Assembly (NCBI GenBank): GCA_003643835.1
Contig: QMKX01000001.1
Span: 62,001-126,000 of the forward strand
Direction of reading: 5' to 3'
Source of the DNA: Campylobacterota bacterium
GTDB lineage: Bacteria; Campylobacterota; Campylobacteria; Campylobacterales; Arcobacteraceae
DNA: 64,000 bases
Each line of letters begins with the position of its first letter. The stretch's first letter is position 1. Positions 23,562 to 32,716 of the stretch are shown here, piece after piece. Position numbers and translations under genes: made by a program. The notes under the pieces were generated by a model that was given only the letters and a program-made list of their open reading frames with translations, searched no databases and was not told the origin of the DNA.

Positions 23562-26170
23562 TGTTAAAAAAATACCAAAAAGAATCATTGGAAGTTTTAG
23601 ATAGCTTTTGTCAAAAAACACTTTCAACAACTCCAGTACAAGCATTTAAAGATGTTACATCAAATCAATATTTAGAAGTAGATGATTATACTAATCCTTA
23701 TGTATGTTTGAGAGTGCCTACTGGTGGTGGTAAAACTTTGATAGCTACAAAAAGTTTACGAATACTTGTCAACGAATATCTTAATATTGATTATCATCTT
23801 ATATTTTGGTTAGCTCCAAGTGACAAAATAGTAACTCAAACACTAGAAGCACTAAAAGATAAAAGACATTTTTATAGACAACAGTTAGATAAAGATTTTG
23901 ATAATATAAATATAATGAGTGTCCAAGAAAGCTATAAACAAAAGTTTGACCCTAATAATGAATTGGTTATCATCATAGGTACTATTCAAAGTTTTAGAAC
24001 TAACAATAAAGATGGTAGAAAATTTTATGATGAAAATGGAAACTATCAAGAGTTACTGAAATCTTATGATGTTAAATACTCTTTAGAAAATGTTATGAAA
24101 CTTTATAAACCTATCATCATACTTGATGAAGCACATAAATCTAGTACGGGACTTAGTTTAGAAAATATTCTTGCATTAAAACCATCTTTTATATTAGAGT
24201 TTACTGCTACACCAGTAACTAAGACAAGCAAAGCAAAAAGTATCTATGCTAGTAATATATTATTTAGTGTAACTGCTACTGAGCTAAAAAAAGAAAGTAT
24301 GATAAAACTTCCAATATTACTTAAAACTATTGATGATAAAAAAGCTATATTAAAAGATGGTATAGAAAAAAGAATGTATTTAGAAGAATTAGCTTTAAGG
24401 GAAGAGATTCATACTTCAAGATATATAAGACCTATCAATCTTATACGAGCCGATGAAAATAGAGGAGATGAAGCTTTAACCTATGATAAAATCAAAAATA
24501 TTTTAATAGAAGAGTTTAAGATAAAAGAAGATGAGATAGCTATACAAACAGACAATAAAAAAGAGATAGATGGTATAAACTTATTAAGTCCAGATTGTAA
24601 GATAAGATATATCATAACTGTAGAAGCTTTAAAAGAGGGTTGGGATTGTCCGTTTGCTTATGTACTTAGTGTGGTATCAAATATGAAATCATCAACTGCC
24701 ATAGAGCAACTTATTGGTAGAGTTTTAAGAATGCCATATATTGAAGAAAAAGATAAAAAAGAGTTGGGATATGCTTATGTATTTGTAGCATCAGATAGTT
24801 TTGAAAAAGTAGCAAATGATATAGGACAAACACTTATCAAAAGTGGTTTTGAACAGAGTGAAGCTAAACAAAGTATAAATAAATCAAATCATACAAATGA
24901 ATATGTAGATGGTATTGGTAGTTTATGGGGCGATATGCTTTATGAAGATAGACAAATACACCTTGACACTATAAATATAGATGATTTTACTACATCTAAA
25001 CTTGACCCTTACATAAGTGTAAATATTGAAACAAATAATATATCGATGATAAATATTCCAACAAAAGCAAAAAGACCTAAGTTTATAAAAGATTTAAAAG
25101 CAGTAACACCTGAAAATACACATAAAAAGATAGATGTGATTTTTGAAAAGATAAATCAACAAAATGATTCATTGGTCAAAGTTACAGATATAGAATTACC
25201 AAAACTTTTAATAGAACATGATGGGGATATTTCTATATTTGAAGACGGCACTATTTTAGATTATATTGATATATCAGATAAAGAACTTATAGAGAATGCC
25301 TCTTTAAATATAGATGAATTTAGTATAAATACAAATGAACATTTAGTAATAATTGATATTGAAAATGAAAAGATAAGAAATAAAGAGATAGATACGAATA
25401 ATCCATCATTATTTGATGAAGAAGAAAATGAAGAGATGACTAAGATAATCAATGAACACAATATTGAGACAAACAATCCTAACTTTATGGCTAAGCTATC
25501 AAATTCAATCTATAATATTATTGTAGGTGAATATAAAGAGATACATCAATTATTAGATTCAAAACAGATTAAAGAGTTTATATCTATTATAATTATCAAG
25601 TTAGAAAAAAGAGAAGATATTGATTTACATTTACTTGAGAGTAAAAAATATCAATTAAAACGAGCAATCTTAATAAAAATAAAAGATATGGTTCTTAACT
25701 CTAAAAAACAAAGTTTTAAAATGTTATTTGATAAAAACAGTTTTACAGTAAATAATGAAGAAACTTTTATATTTACATCAAATAACTATATGCCAAATCC
25801 TGATAATAGAAGTAAAAATTTTAAAAAACATAAATACGAAAATGTTCATAAATTTGATAGTATGGAAGAGTATGAAGTAGCACTTTATATTGATAAGATG
25901 CCAAATGTAAATACATGGATAAGAAATATAGACAGTGATCCTATAAATTCATTTTGGCTTCTGACTGAAACTGGTAAGTTTTATCCTGATTTTATAATCA
26001 ACTTTGACAATGGTAAAACTGTAGTTGCTGAGTATAAGGGTAAAGTGTATATTCCACAATACGAATTGACCAAAAAACCAATTGGCGATGTTTGGGGAAT
26101 GTTAAATGAAAATTGTGAGTTTATATCTTTGTATGACAATAACTTTAAAACCATATTAAATGATATTTAA
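23561..26170 (+). CDS. res: type III restriction endonuclease subunit (Res)
   Basis: An 869-residue SF2 helicase-nuclease that, in complex with Mod, cuts DNA with unmethylated sites. Walker A is VPTGGGKTL (about 52), motif II DEAHKSS (about 187), motif III EFTATP, and motif VI EQLIGRVLRMP. A C-terminal PD-(D/E)xK nuclease is visible as YPDFII followed by VAEYKG (about 807-828). GTG start at 23561. No frameshift is seen, so the system looks intact, unlike its neighbours. Confidence 0.92.
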   Translation: MLKKYQKESLEVLDSFCQKTLSTTPVQAFKDVTSNQYLEVDDYTNPYVCLRVPTGGGKTLIATKSLRILVNEYLNIDYHLIFWLAPSDKIVTQTLEALKDKRHFYRQQLDKDFDNINIMSVQESYKQKFDPNNELVIIIGTIQSFRTNNKDGRKFYDENGNYQELLKSYDVKYSLENVMKLYKPIIILDEAHKSSTGLSLENILALKPSFILEFTATPVTKTSKAKSIYASNILFSVTATELKKESMIKLPILLKTIDDKKAILKDGIEKRMYLEELALREEIHTSRYIRPINLIRADENRGDEALTYDKIKNILIEEFKIKEDEIAIQTDNKKEIDGINLLSPDCKIRYIITVEALKEGWDCPFAYVLSVVSNMKSSTAIEQLIGRVLRMPYIEEKDKKELGYAYVFVASDSFEKVANDIGQTLIKSGFEQSEAKQSINKSNHTNEYVDGIGSLWGDMLYEDRQIHLDTINIDDFTTSKLDPYISVNIETNNISMINIPTKAKRPKFIKDLKAVTPENTHKKIDVIFEKINQQNDSLVKVTDIELPKLLIEHDGDISIFEDGTILDYIDISDKELIENASLNIDEFSINTNEHLVIIDIENEKIRNKEIDTNNPSLFDEEENEEMTKIINEHNIETNNPNFMAKLSNSIYNIIVGEYKEIHQLLDSKQIKEFISIIIIKLEKREDIDLHLLESKKYQLKRAILIKIKDMVLNSKKQSFKMLFDKNSFTVNNEETFIFTSNNYMPNPDNRSKNFKKHKYENVHKFDSMEEYEVALYIDKMPNVNTWIRNIDSDPINSFWLLTETGKFYPDFIINFDNGKTVVAEYKGKVYIPQYELTKKPIGDVWGMLNENCEFISLYDNNFKTILNDI

Positions 26171-26273
26171 ACCTTTGTTGTATTTATAGTTTATTATATC
26201 TAAAAAAGCAAGAACAAACCCCGGGAACAAAAGGTTTAATAATAATTTATAAAAATAAAAAGGAGTTGTTTCA

Positions 26274-27030
26274 TTGAATAATATCAACTTATATCTAAAG
26301 CGGCGAAACATGTCCAAAATAGTGTTTTATGACAAACTCGTGTTGTTAGAACCAAAACTAGCCGTGGCGGTTTTCGCATAGCGAAAAAGTTTCTGTGAAA
26401 GCTGGCAAATACAGGCGAAGTGCCGACTATCAACTCTATATATGCTTATCTAAACGGTCGCATAGGTATAGATGTGGAGCTACTGCCATATATAGCTAGA
26501 GTGTTGGACATACCAGAGCAGCTACTTTTTGCCGATACACCCTCTGCTAGACTGGCATATATACGGCACTTGGCGCAAACTATGACAGATGAGGAGAGAC
26601 AGCTCATGAGCAAGATAGCAGAACCGCCACCGGAGGTATTTGGTATCGTCGACATGGGTGATGCGTATCACAATGCTATGCGGATCGCCAAGATTTTTGA
26701 CAAAAAGCCGGACAATACACATGGTGACACGGACAGCAAAATACAAAGGATACACGGTTTGCTACCACATGCTCCAGACAAATACTTGACACACATAGAG
26801 ACCCAACTTCTAGACTACAAACAACTCACCGCTCGGTTTGTGTAGCAATTGACCCAATACAAAATCGCCTACAAACCCAACTACCACTTCTAAAGATTGT
26901 CGACAATATGCAATTGATAGTCGACAATGTCTATGAATCAAATCAAAATCAAAATCAAAAAATCAGGGACAGCATACATATTTACTGGAAATACAAAACT
27001 AAAACATACAAAACGATGATACTATGGTAG
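26274..27030 (+). pseudogene. HTH regulator-like gene, disrupted by palindromic insertion and frameshift
   Basis: A TTG start at 26274 follows AAGGAG by 8 nt. The first 29 codons (NINLYLKRRNMSKIVFYDKL) and the frame from 26402 (ANTGEVPTINSIYAYLNG, ELLPYIARVLDIPEQLLF) together form an XRE-type DNA-binding domain. Between them sits a 45-bp palindromic element that breaks the frame. A second lesion at about 26843 shifts the C-terminal part to a stop at 27028. Such regulators commonly lie beside restriction systems, so this one may once have controlled the type III operon. Confidence 0.6.
26354..26400 (+). repeat. 45-bp palindromic element inside regulator gene
   Basis: It starts AAAACTAGCCGTGGCGG, has the hairpin TTTTCGC-ATA-GCGAAAA, and ends AAAGTTTCTGTGAAA. 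The bases CTAGC at the left are echoed by CTGGC right after it (26402-26406), consistent with a short target duplication. The net insert is 44 bp. Confidence 0.7.
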
Positions 27031-27345
27031 CTTTAACTGTCTATGAAGGTTTATATAGTTGTATTGGTTTTTGTGCCCTACAAATATATCAAAAGTTTTA
27101 TTGTCCTCTTTGTGTATAGCTATTTCATAATCAGTCAATACTTTTATATTTGGAGCTTTTTTATTTATTTTTATAAAATCAACCACACTATCTAAGTGAA
27201 GTTTCGCTTGTAGGTGAAAATACTTGTGATTGTCAAGCTGTGAATTTACGAGTTTTGTTTCTACGAACATCAAACTTATAGTAGCAAATATGAGCACAAA
27301 CACAAGCACAGCATACAAAGCAAACGAGCCTTTCAAAATACCCAA
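27022..27345 (-). CDS. pseudopilin-like/PilX-type minor protein
   Basis: A 107-residue protein with a single N-terminal hydrophobic helix (ALYAVLVFVLIFATISLMF) and a soluble tail. It has a short basic leader (MGILKGSF) but no clear glutamate at position +5. Its start overlaps the next pseudopilin gene, so it probably belongs to the same type IV pilus-like or competence apparatus. The 3' end converges on the disrupted regulator gene with a 9-bp overlap. Confidence 0.6.
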   Translation of the reverse strand: MGILKGSFALYAVLVFVLIFATISLMFVETKLVNSQLDNHKYFHLQAKLHLDSVVDFIKINKKAPNIKVLTDYEIAIHKEDNKTFDIFVGHKNQYNYINLHRQLKLP

Positions 27346-27701
27346 CTTTTACATATGTTCGTTTTGGTGTTTATACATATGTTTATAAAATATTTTTTTG
27401 ATACTTTTTTTAGCTTGAACTCTGTGATATTATATAGCAATGATTTGCCACTATATGTCAGGGTCGATTTGGTTTTCGATGAGGTTATGTTGTTTAGTTT
27501 GGTGCTTATATCTACACCACTTTGAACTTGTTTTTGCAAAAAAAGTTTAGTGCTCTCGAGGTCAATTTTATTTAAAGCTTGATGATAATTTTTCTCATTT
27601 AGTTGATATATTTTGAGAGCAAAGTTTGAACTACCAGCGAACAATACAGACAACAACACTATACTTACTATGAGCTCTATCAGGGCTATTGAGTTTTTCA
27701 T
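27333..27701 (-). CDS. type IV pseudopilin-like protein
   Basis: 122 residues. The leader MKNSIALIELIVSIVLLSVL is a prepilin N-terminus with a glutamate in the hydrophobic helix (IALIELIV). The substrate of a prepilin peptidase such as the one at 6290. The globular part ends in a cysteine pair, CINTKTNIC, possibly a disulfide. It is coupled by a 4-bp overlap to the upstream pseudopilin and by 13 bp to the downstream one. Confidence 0.7.
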   Translation of the reverse strand: MKNSIALIELIVSIVLLSVLFAGSSNFALKIYQLNEKNYHQALNKIDLESTKLFLQKQVQSGVDISTKLNNITSSKTKSTLTYSGKSLLYNITEFKLKKVSKKYFINICINTKTNICKSWVF

Positions 27702-27943
27702 GGTATTTTTATTTTTTCTAATTTTATGTTATTTTTGTCGTATATAAACTTCTGTTTGTAGTTTGTATTGTAGCTATTTTCTATATCTTGTAGCATATTG
27801 TATCGCTCAAAATTAACTTGAAATATATTTATTTTCAAAAACAATCCACTCATCACAAACAGTATCACCATAGCTACTATTGTTTCTACTATAGTGAAGC
27901 TATTTTTTTCTACTATTTTTTTCCTCAATTCCACTTGTGTCAA
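27698..27943 (-). CDS. small type IV pseudopilin
   Basis: 81 residues with SFTIVETIVAMVILFVMSGL, the F(T/S)xxE prepilin cleavage-helix motif. The start is uncertain: TTG 27943 or GTG 27934 lie within the end of hisIE, and no ATG is available before the motif. Overlap with hisIE suggests that histidine and pseudopilin genes are co-transcribed. The three pseudopilins are probably minor components of a DNA-uptake or secretion pseudopilus. Confidence 0.68.
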   Translation of the reverse strand: MTQVELRKKIVEKNSFTIVETIVAMVILFVMSGLFLKINIFQVNFERYNMLQDIENSYNTNYKQKFIYDKNNIKLEKIKIP

Positions 27944-28583
27944 ACCTTTTTTGAAGTTCTTGTTTTATCATATCAGGCGATATATCTTGGCTACATATTG
28001 CTACAAGTATATGATAAACCAAATCAGCACACTCATATATGGCACCATCTTTGTCGTCATCTTTTATAGCAAAGCATAGCTCGCTTGATTCTTCTACGAT
28101 TTTTTTGAGCATGTAGTTTTGCTCGCCTTGAAGTAGTTTAGCAGTATAAGATGTATTTGGGTCGTCAAATTTTTTGCTTTTTATTGTATCAAAAAGTGTA
28201 TCTACTACGCCATATATTTTAGAAGTGTCTATTTGTTTATTTTCCAATTTTATATTTTCAAGTAAATCATAAAAAAAGCAACTATATGCCCCTGTATGAC
28301 AAGCCGCACCGTTTTGTTTGACCTTTATAAGTATCGTATCCATATCACAATCAGCCATCATAGATACTATAGTTTGAGTATGGCCACTACTCTCACCCTT
28401 TTGCCACAACCTATTTTTGCTACGGCTAAAAAAGTGAGTTTTTGATGTTTTGATAGATAGCTTAAGCGCTTCTGCGTTCATATATGCCACCATCAACACT
28501 TCGTTTGTGTTGTGGTCTTGCACTACTGCTGGCACCAAGCCGTTTTGTTTTGAGAAATCTATTTTATCAAGTATATTTGCCAT
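27900..28583 (-). CDS. hisIE: bifunctional phosphoribosyl-AMP cyclohydrolase/phosphoribosyl-ATP pyrophosphatase
   Basis: HisIE catalyses steps two and three of histidine synthesis. The N-terminal HisI domain holds VVQDHNTNEVLMVAYMN, WQKGESSGHTQ and the metal-binding DCDMDTIL with CHTGAYSCF. The HisE domain from about residue 118 carries the helical EESSELCFAIK and ECADLVYH (E..ExxD pyrophosphatase residues). 227 residues is normal. No other his gene is in the window. Confidence 0.95.
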   Translation of the reverse strand: MANILDKIDFSKQNGLVPAVVQDHNTNEVLMVAYMNAEALKLSIKTSKTHFFSRSKNRLWQKGESSGHTQTIVSMMADCDMDTILIKVKQNGAACHTGAYSCFFYDLLENIKLENKQIDTSKIYGVVDTLFDTIKSKKFDDPNTSYTAKLLQGEQNYMLKKIVEESSELCFAIKDDDKDGAIYECADLVYHILVAICSQDISPDMIKQELQKRFDTSGIEEKNSRKK

Positions 28584-28601
28584 ATCTAATAGTAGTTTGG
28601 T

Positions 28602-29267
28602 TTATTTATAAACCTCACCACTTTTGACTCTTTTGCTAAATTCAGTTTCACCACCATCATTTAAAACTTTTGCTTGTCCTACCCAGTCGTCCCTTTTTGC
28701 ACGACCTTTAAATATCTTGAGATATTTGTCTATCCATCTTAGATTGTTTTCATTCCAAGATGCGATTTGACTTAAGTGAAATACGCCGTGTTTGTTCAAA
28801 AGTTTTTCTATCTCTTCGCCTATGCCTGATATCTCTTTCAAATCACAAGGTTTTTCATCTTTTGGTTTATCCAAAAACAGAGGTTTGTGTTCGTCTGTAA
28901 CTGTGTTGTGGATATCTAATTCGTTTTTTATATCTACTGTCAGGCTAGCAAATGACTCTGGATTTTCCATAGCCATAGAAGCTAATATCTTTCTGTCTAA
29001 CTCTATTTCTAGAAGTTTAAGCCCAAACATAAACTGAGAGTATTTTAGCCCGTTTAATTTACAAGCTGCATTTATACGGATGATCCATAGTTTTCTAAAG
29101 TCACGTTTTTTTTGTCGTCTATCTCTATAGGCATATACAAGTGCGTGCTCTACTTGTTCTTTGGCTTTTCTAAAATGTTTTCTTCTACCGCTGTAGAATC
29201 CTTTGGCTTGTTTTAGTATCTTTTTGTGTCTTTTTCTTCTGACAGTTCCTGTTTTTACTCTTGGCAT
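28602..29267 (-). CDS. rplT: 50S ribosomal protein L20 fused to a C-terminal helix-hairpin-helix domain
   Basis: Residues 1-118 are a standard L20 ([37 protein letters not shown]), an early assembly protein of the large subunit. The next 100 residues are extra. After an acidic linker come [46 protein letters not shown] and [10 protein letters not shown]. That is a HhH-type domain best known as a C-terminal extension of alphaproteobacterial L21 and NuoE-like proteins. L20 is normally about 117 residues. The reading frame is continuous through both parts. The role of the tail is unknown; rRNA binding is a guess. Confidence 0.9.
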   Translation of the reverse strand: MPRVKTGTVRRKRHKKILKQAKGFYSGRRKHFRKAKEQVEHALVYAYRDRRQKKRDFRKLWIIRINAACKLNGLKYSQFMFGLKLLEIELDRKILASMAMENPESFASLTVDIKNELDIHNTVTDEHKPLFLDKPKDEKPCDLKEISGIGEEIEKLLNKHGVFHLSQIASWNENNLRWIDKYLKIFKGRAKRDDWVGQAKVLNDGGETEFSKRVKSGEVYK

Positions 29268-29352
29268 ATTTTTCCTTTCTTGACTCTCAACGATATGTGT
29301 CGTTGGGTGTTAGTATTCTAATCTTGACTACTTTTGTAGTGGGATTTATCTT

Positions 29353-29550
29353 TTATAATAAACAAAGCATCCTTTTGACTGCTTGCTTGTTCGTGTCGTC
29401 TATGGTTTTTGGGTTTCTTAGGTTCCGTTTTCTTTTTTTAGACATTTTTGTAAGTATGTGGCTTCTAAAAGCACTGCCTCTTTTTATTTGGCCATTTTTC
29501 TTGACTTTAAATCTCTTTTTCGCTCCGCTTACGGTTTTCATCTTTGGCAT
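29353..29550 (-). CDS. rpmI: 50S ribosomal protein L35
   Basis: A 65-residue basic protein, [20 protein letters not shown] with [20 protein letters not shown], a clear L35. It lies upstream of rplT as usual. infC, which normally precedes it, is absent; waaC is upstream instead, with a 32-bp gap. An AAAAAGGAG site precedes the ATG. Confidence 0.95.
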   Translation of the reverse strand: MPKMKTVSGAKKRFKVKKNGQIKRGSAFRSHILTKMSKKRKRNLRNPKTIDDTNKQAVKRMLCLL

Positions 29551-29582
29551 AGTTCTCCTTTTTAAAAATTTTGATATTGTAT

Positions 29583-30584
29583 CTAATTTGTCTTAAACTC
29601 ACCCAATATCTCATAAGTTTTTGATATTATCGTATTTGGGTCAATCTCCTTTATGCTAAAATCATCTTTGTTTAAACTATTTGCATGGACTTTTGAACTT
29701 GAGCTTATAGTTTGGTTTATAGCAGTTGTGTAGCTGTTTCTTTGGTGCGGAGTGTTGCCATATATAGTAAGCGATGGTCTATTTAAACCCCAAGCCATAT
29801 GTGTAGGACCTGTGTCGCCTCCTATGACTAAAGCACTGTTTGCTATTGTTTGTATGAGTTGGCGTATGGTTAGTTTTTTTAATTTTGTGACATTTTTGCA
29901 ATATCTTGACAAATAGTTTGCAACACTTTTTTCATAATCATTTGCCCACACAACTTTGATATCATATTCTAATCCATCACATACTTTTCTAAACATCTCT
30001 TTTGTATATATTTTGTTTGGTTTTGAAGCACCCACCACAAGCAATACATATGTTTGGTTATTTTGCCTTTTCAAACTCCATAAACATTGTTTGTTGTTTA
30101 TATCTTGGGTTGTTGTGTTTAAATTTAAAGCTTCGTTAAACAAGTGTGTATTTCTCAGTATCACATTTGTATCATAACTTATTTTGACTTTTTTGTTGTA
30201 AAACAGTGCCGACATACCCTCTCTTGTCGAGTTTTTATCAAATCCAAATATACAACAATCATGCGATGCTTTACTTATGATTTTTGATACTATAGCAGAC
30301 TTTAATAACCCTTGGGCATCTATGATTATATCAAACTTGTATTTATGAAAACTTTTCAAAAGTGAAATTTGTCTAAATATGTTTAATTTATTTGTTTTGA
30401 TAGATTTTAAATTGACAGGCAAGATGTTGTCTACGTATTGATTGTCTTTTAAAATATCTTGAAAATTTTGTTCTACTATCCAGCTTATTTTTGCATTTTT
30501 ATATTTTGCTTTTATGTATTGAAGCACGACCATAGCATGCACGATATCACCCATAGCAGAGAGTTTAACAATACAGATATTCAT
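29583..30584 (-). CDS. waaC: LPS heptosyltransferase I
   Basis: A GT9-family enzyme that adds the first heptose to Kdo in the LPS inner core. [20 protein letters not shown] at the N-terminus and [24 protein letters not shown] are the GT9/WaaC signatures; [11 protein letters not shown] binds the nucleotide-sugar. 333 residues is typical. It overlaps batD by 20 bp, so LPS core and Bat genes are in one transcript. WaaF is possible but less likely, because the sequence lacks WaaF features. Confidence 0.88.
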   Translation of the reverse strand: MNICIVKLSAMGDIVHAMVVLQYIKAKYKNAKISWIVEQNFQDILKDNQYVDNILPVNLKSIKTNKLNIFRQISLLKSFHKYKFDIIIDAQGLLKSAIVSKIISKASHDCCIFGFDKNSTREGMSALFYNKKVKISYDTNVILRNTHLFNEALNLNTTTQDINNKQCLWSLKRQNNQTYVLLVVGASKPNKIYTKEMFRKVCDGLEYDIKVVWANDYEKSVANYLSRYCKNVTKLKKLTIRQLIQTIANSALVIGGDTGPTHMAWGLNRPSLTIYGNTPHQRNSYTTAINQTISSSSKVHANSLNKDDFSIKEIDPNTIISKTYEILGEFKTN

Positions 30585-32019
30585 CGTCTTTGTCTTGTAG
30601 TTTTTTTATTATTTTGTTTTTGTCTATTTTGTTTTTTTGTTTTTTGTATATATTTTGTTCCAATTTTTCTATAGTGTCGTCGAATAGTTTGGCATTTTTT
30701 AGTTTGATAAGCACCATATACAATTGTTTGTCAGTTTTTGTGTTTTTGACCATTTCTTCTACAGAGATGTCTATGTCTCTTTTTGTTATTTTTTGTTTGA
30801 ACTTGATAAATACCAACATAAGCATAACCCCAATTATAACACCAATAAAACCAAAATAATACTTATCAAAGCTTGGTTGCCTCTTCACTTTTTGTGTTTT
30901 TGCACTTTGCAACAACTTTGGCTTTTGTGTTGTGTCACCTACTATCTTTATATCAAAACTTTTTGTGTTTATTGTTTTGATTTCTTTTGTTTGTTTGTCA
31001 AAATACTTAAATTTGATTTTAGGTATTTTGTAATTGTTGTCACTAATCAAAGAAAACTTTTGTGTCCATGTGCCTGTGTTTGTTTCTCTTTCGATAGTAG
31101 GATTTTCACTAAATACTGACACTTGCTTTATATCTAAATTTATATTGTCTATATCCTCAAGATTGCCTTTGCCTTTGATTTGCACTGTTAAGTTTATAGG
31201 TTTGTTTGAGGTTATTTCTGTTTTATCTACAAATGATGTGATATTCAAATCTCCTATTATTGTCACATTTTGTGGTAGTGCAGCGACTGTTATATCTACA
31301 GTATTTGAGTATATTTTTTGCCATTTAAGTTGAGTTAAACCAAAAAAGTCTGCTTTTAGACTATTTAAACCTATAGATACCTTTTGGCTTGGTATCGTCC
31401 ATTTGCCCGGTTTTAGAGGTGATACTGCATAACTCTCTTTATATACAATATAGTCACCTATATTTACAGGTTTTGCAGAAGCCAATCTTTTGATGACAAA
31501 ATTGTTTTGTATAAACTCTTGTATTTGTATTCGCCTGACATCTTTTTCTTCTTTGTATTTAAATACGATATCTACAACCATATCTTCACCTACAAACAGA
31601 TCTGTTTTTGAAGTTTTAAGCAAAACAAAAAAATCATCCCTTTTTGTAGATGGCTTTGGTTTGGATACATATATATGCAATATTTTTGTTTGTAGCACTT
31701 TGCCATCTATTTTTATGTCAAATGGCCCAATATCTCCACTTTTTGTTGCTACAAACTGGTATGTTTGTGTTTTGGTTGTAGTTATAGAAGTATTGATGAT
31801 AGATGTAGAGGTGCTACTAGATGTGCCAACTACTTGCGATGATGTTATGGTTTTGATAGACGGAAACTCTATGTCGTTGCCTTTTGCTTTGATTTGTACC
31901 GATACTACTTCGCCTTTTGTAGCATTTGGTTTGTCTATAGATATAAAAACTTCACCATATATAAAAATTGGCAAAATTAACAACAAACAAATACTACCAA
32001 GGTTTTTGAGCTGGTTCAC
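30565..32019 (-). CDS. batD: BatD-like oxygen tolerance protein
   Basis: A 484-residue membrane-anchored periplasmic protein: a signal peptide (ICLLLILPIFIYG), repeated beta-sandwich domains beginning VFISIDKPNATKGEVVSVQI, a membrane span near residue 390 (YYFGFIGVIIGVMLMLVFI) and a lysine-rich cytoplasmic tail. This is the BatD arrangement. Bat proteins form an envelope complex linked to stress tolerance; their molecular role is unsettled. It overlaps the Bat TPR gene by 26 bp. Confidence 0.82.
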   Translation of the reverse strand: MNQLKNLGSICLLLILPIFIYGEVFISIDKPNATKGEVVSVQIKAKGNDIEFPSIKTITSSQVVGTSSSTSTSIINTSITTTKTQTYQFVATKSGDIGPFDIKIDGKVLQTKILHIYVSKPKPSTKRDDFFVLLKTSKTDLFVGEDMVVDIVFKYKEEKDVRRIQIQEFIQNNFVIKRLASAKPVNIGDYIVYKESYAVSPLKPGKWTIPSQKVSIGLNSLKADFFGLTQLKWQKIYSNTVDITVAALPQNVTIIGDLNITSFVDKTEITSNKPINLTVQIKGKGNLEDIDNINLDIKQVSVFSENPTIERETNTGTWTQKFSLISDNNYKIPKIKFKYFDKQTKEIKTINTKSFDIKIVGDTTQKPKLLQSAKTQKVKRQPSFDKYYFGFIGVIIGVMLMLVFIKFKQKITKRDIDISVEEMVKNTKTDKQLYMVLIKLKNAKLFDDTIEKLEQNIYKKQKNKIDKNKIIKKLQDKDDEYLYC

Positions 32020-32716
32020 TATTTTCTCCTTGTATTGGTATCATCAATGTATTTAGTTTGTTGTTGTCTAATTTTTTTTGCCATCTTTTTTGCAACAATC
32101 TATTTTTCTTTGGTTTTGGTTTGGTATTTTGTTTTGTTTTGGTTTTATTATTTTTTTGAGTAGTTTTTTTATCGTTTGATGAACTTTGCTCTTGTTTGCT
32201 TTGGTTTTGGCTTTGTTTTTTTTCTTCACTTTTTTTCCCACTTTTTTTCCCGCTCTTTTCTTCACTTTTTTTATTTTGTTCTTTTTGTTTATTTTCTTGA
32301 CTTTTATTTTCTTTGTTTTGCTTTTGCTTTTGCTTTTGCTTTTTTTCAAGCAACTCCAAATTGTATTTTGTGTCTTTGTCTTTTTTTATGTCCAATGCCT
32401 TTTTGTAGTGTTCTATGGCCTCTTGGATTTGGTCATTTTTTGCATAACTATTACCAAGATTGTGCAAAGTTTTGTTTGTTTTTGTTCCAATTTTATCGTA
32501 GTAGCTTATCGCTTTTTTGTAGTTTTCGTGTTTATAAGCTATGTTGCCAAGATTATAATACACTTCATCATCTTTGTTTTTTATTTTATCTAAAGAGTTT
32601 TGCAATTTTTTGATATCGTTTGTTTTTATGTAGCTGTTTGCTTCGTATTTATAGATATCGTCTATTATGCCAGCATACAAAACCACACCCAAACTCAACA
32701 TAAATAAAACTTTCAT
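31994..32716 (-). CDS. BatC/E-like TPR protein with lysine/glutamine-rich tail
   Basis: 240 residues. A signal peptide is followed by three TPR units (DEVYYNLGNIAYKHENYKKA, TNKTLHNLGNSYAKNDQIQE, then AIEHYKKALDI) and a very low-complexity K/Q/E/N tail from about residue 125 to 215. BatC in other bacteria has the same TPR-plus-charged-tail layout. The tail makes the reverse strand hydrophobic, producing false frames there. It overlaps the vWA gene by 4 bp. Confidence 0.75.
   Translation of the reverse strand: MKVLFMLSLGVVLYAGIIDDIYKYEANSYIKTNDIKKLQNSLDKIKNKDDEVYYNLGNIAYKHENYKKAISYYDKIGTKTNKTLHNLGNSYAKNDQIQEAIEHYKKALDIKKDKDTKYNLELLEKKQKQKQKQNKENKSQENKQKEQNKKSEEKSGKKSGKKSEEKKQSQNQSKQEQSSSNDKKTTQKNNKTKTKQNTKPKPKKNRLLQKRWQKKLDNNKLNTLMIPIQGENSEPAQKPW

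Noticed and set aside
26938-26975. Repeated CAAAAT/AATCAA units as a microsatellite or CRISPR-like repeat
   Set aside because: Units are short, imperfect and without spacers; they lie in low-complexity coding sequence of the broken regulator.
32176-32613. Long plus-strand frames rich in F and L over the BatC-like gene
   Set aside because: They are antisense shadows of the lysine- and glutamine-rich tail of the real minus-strand gene.
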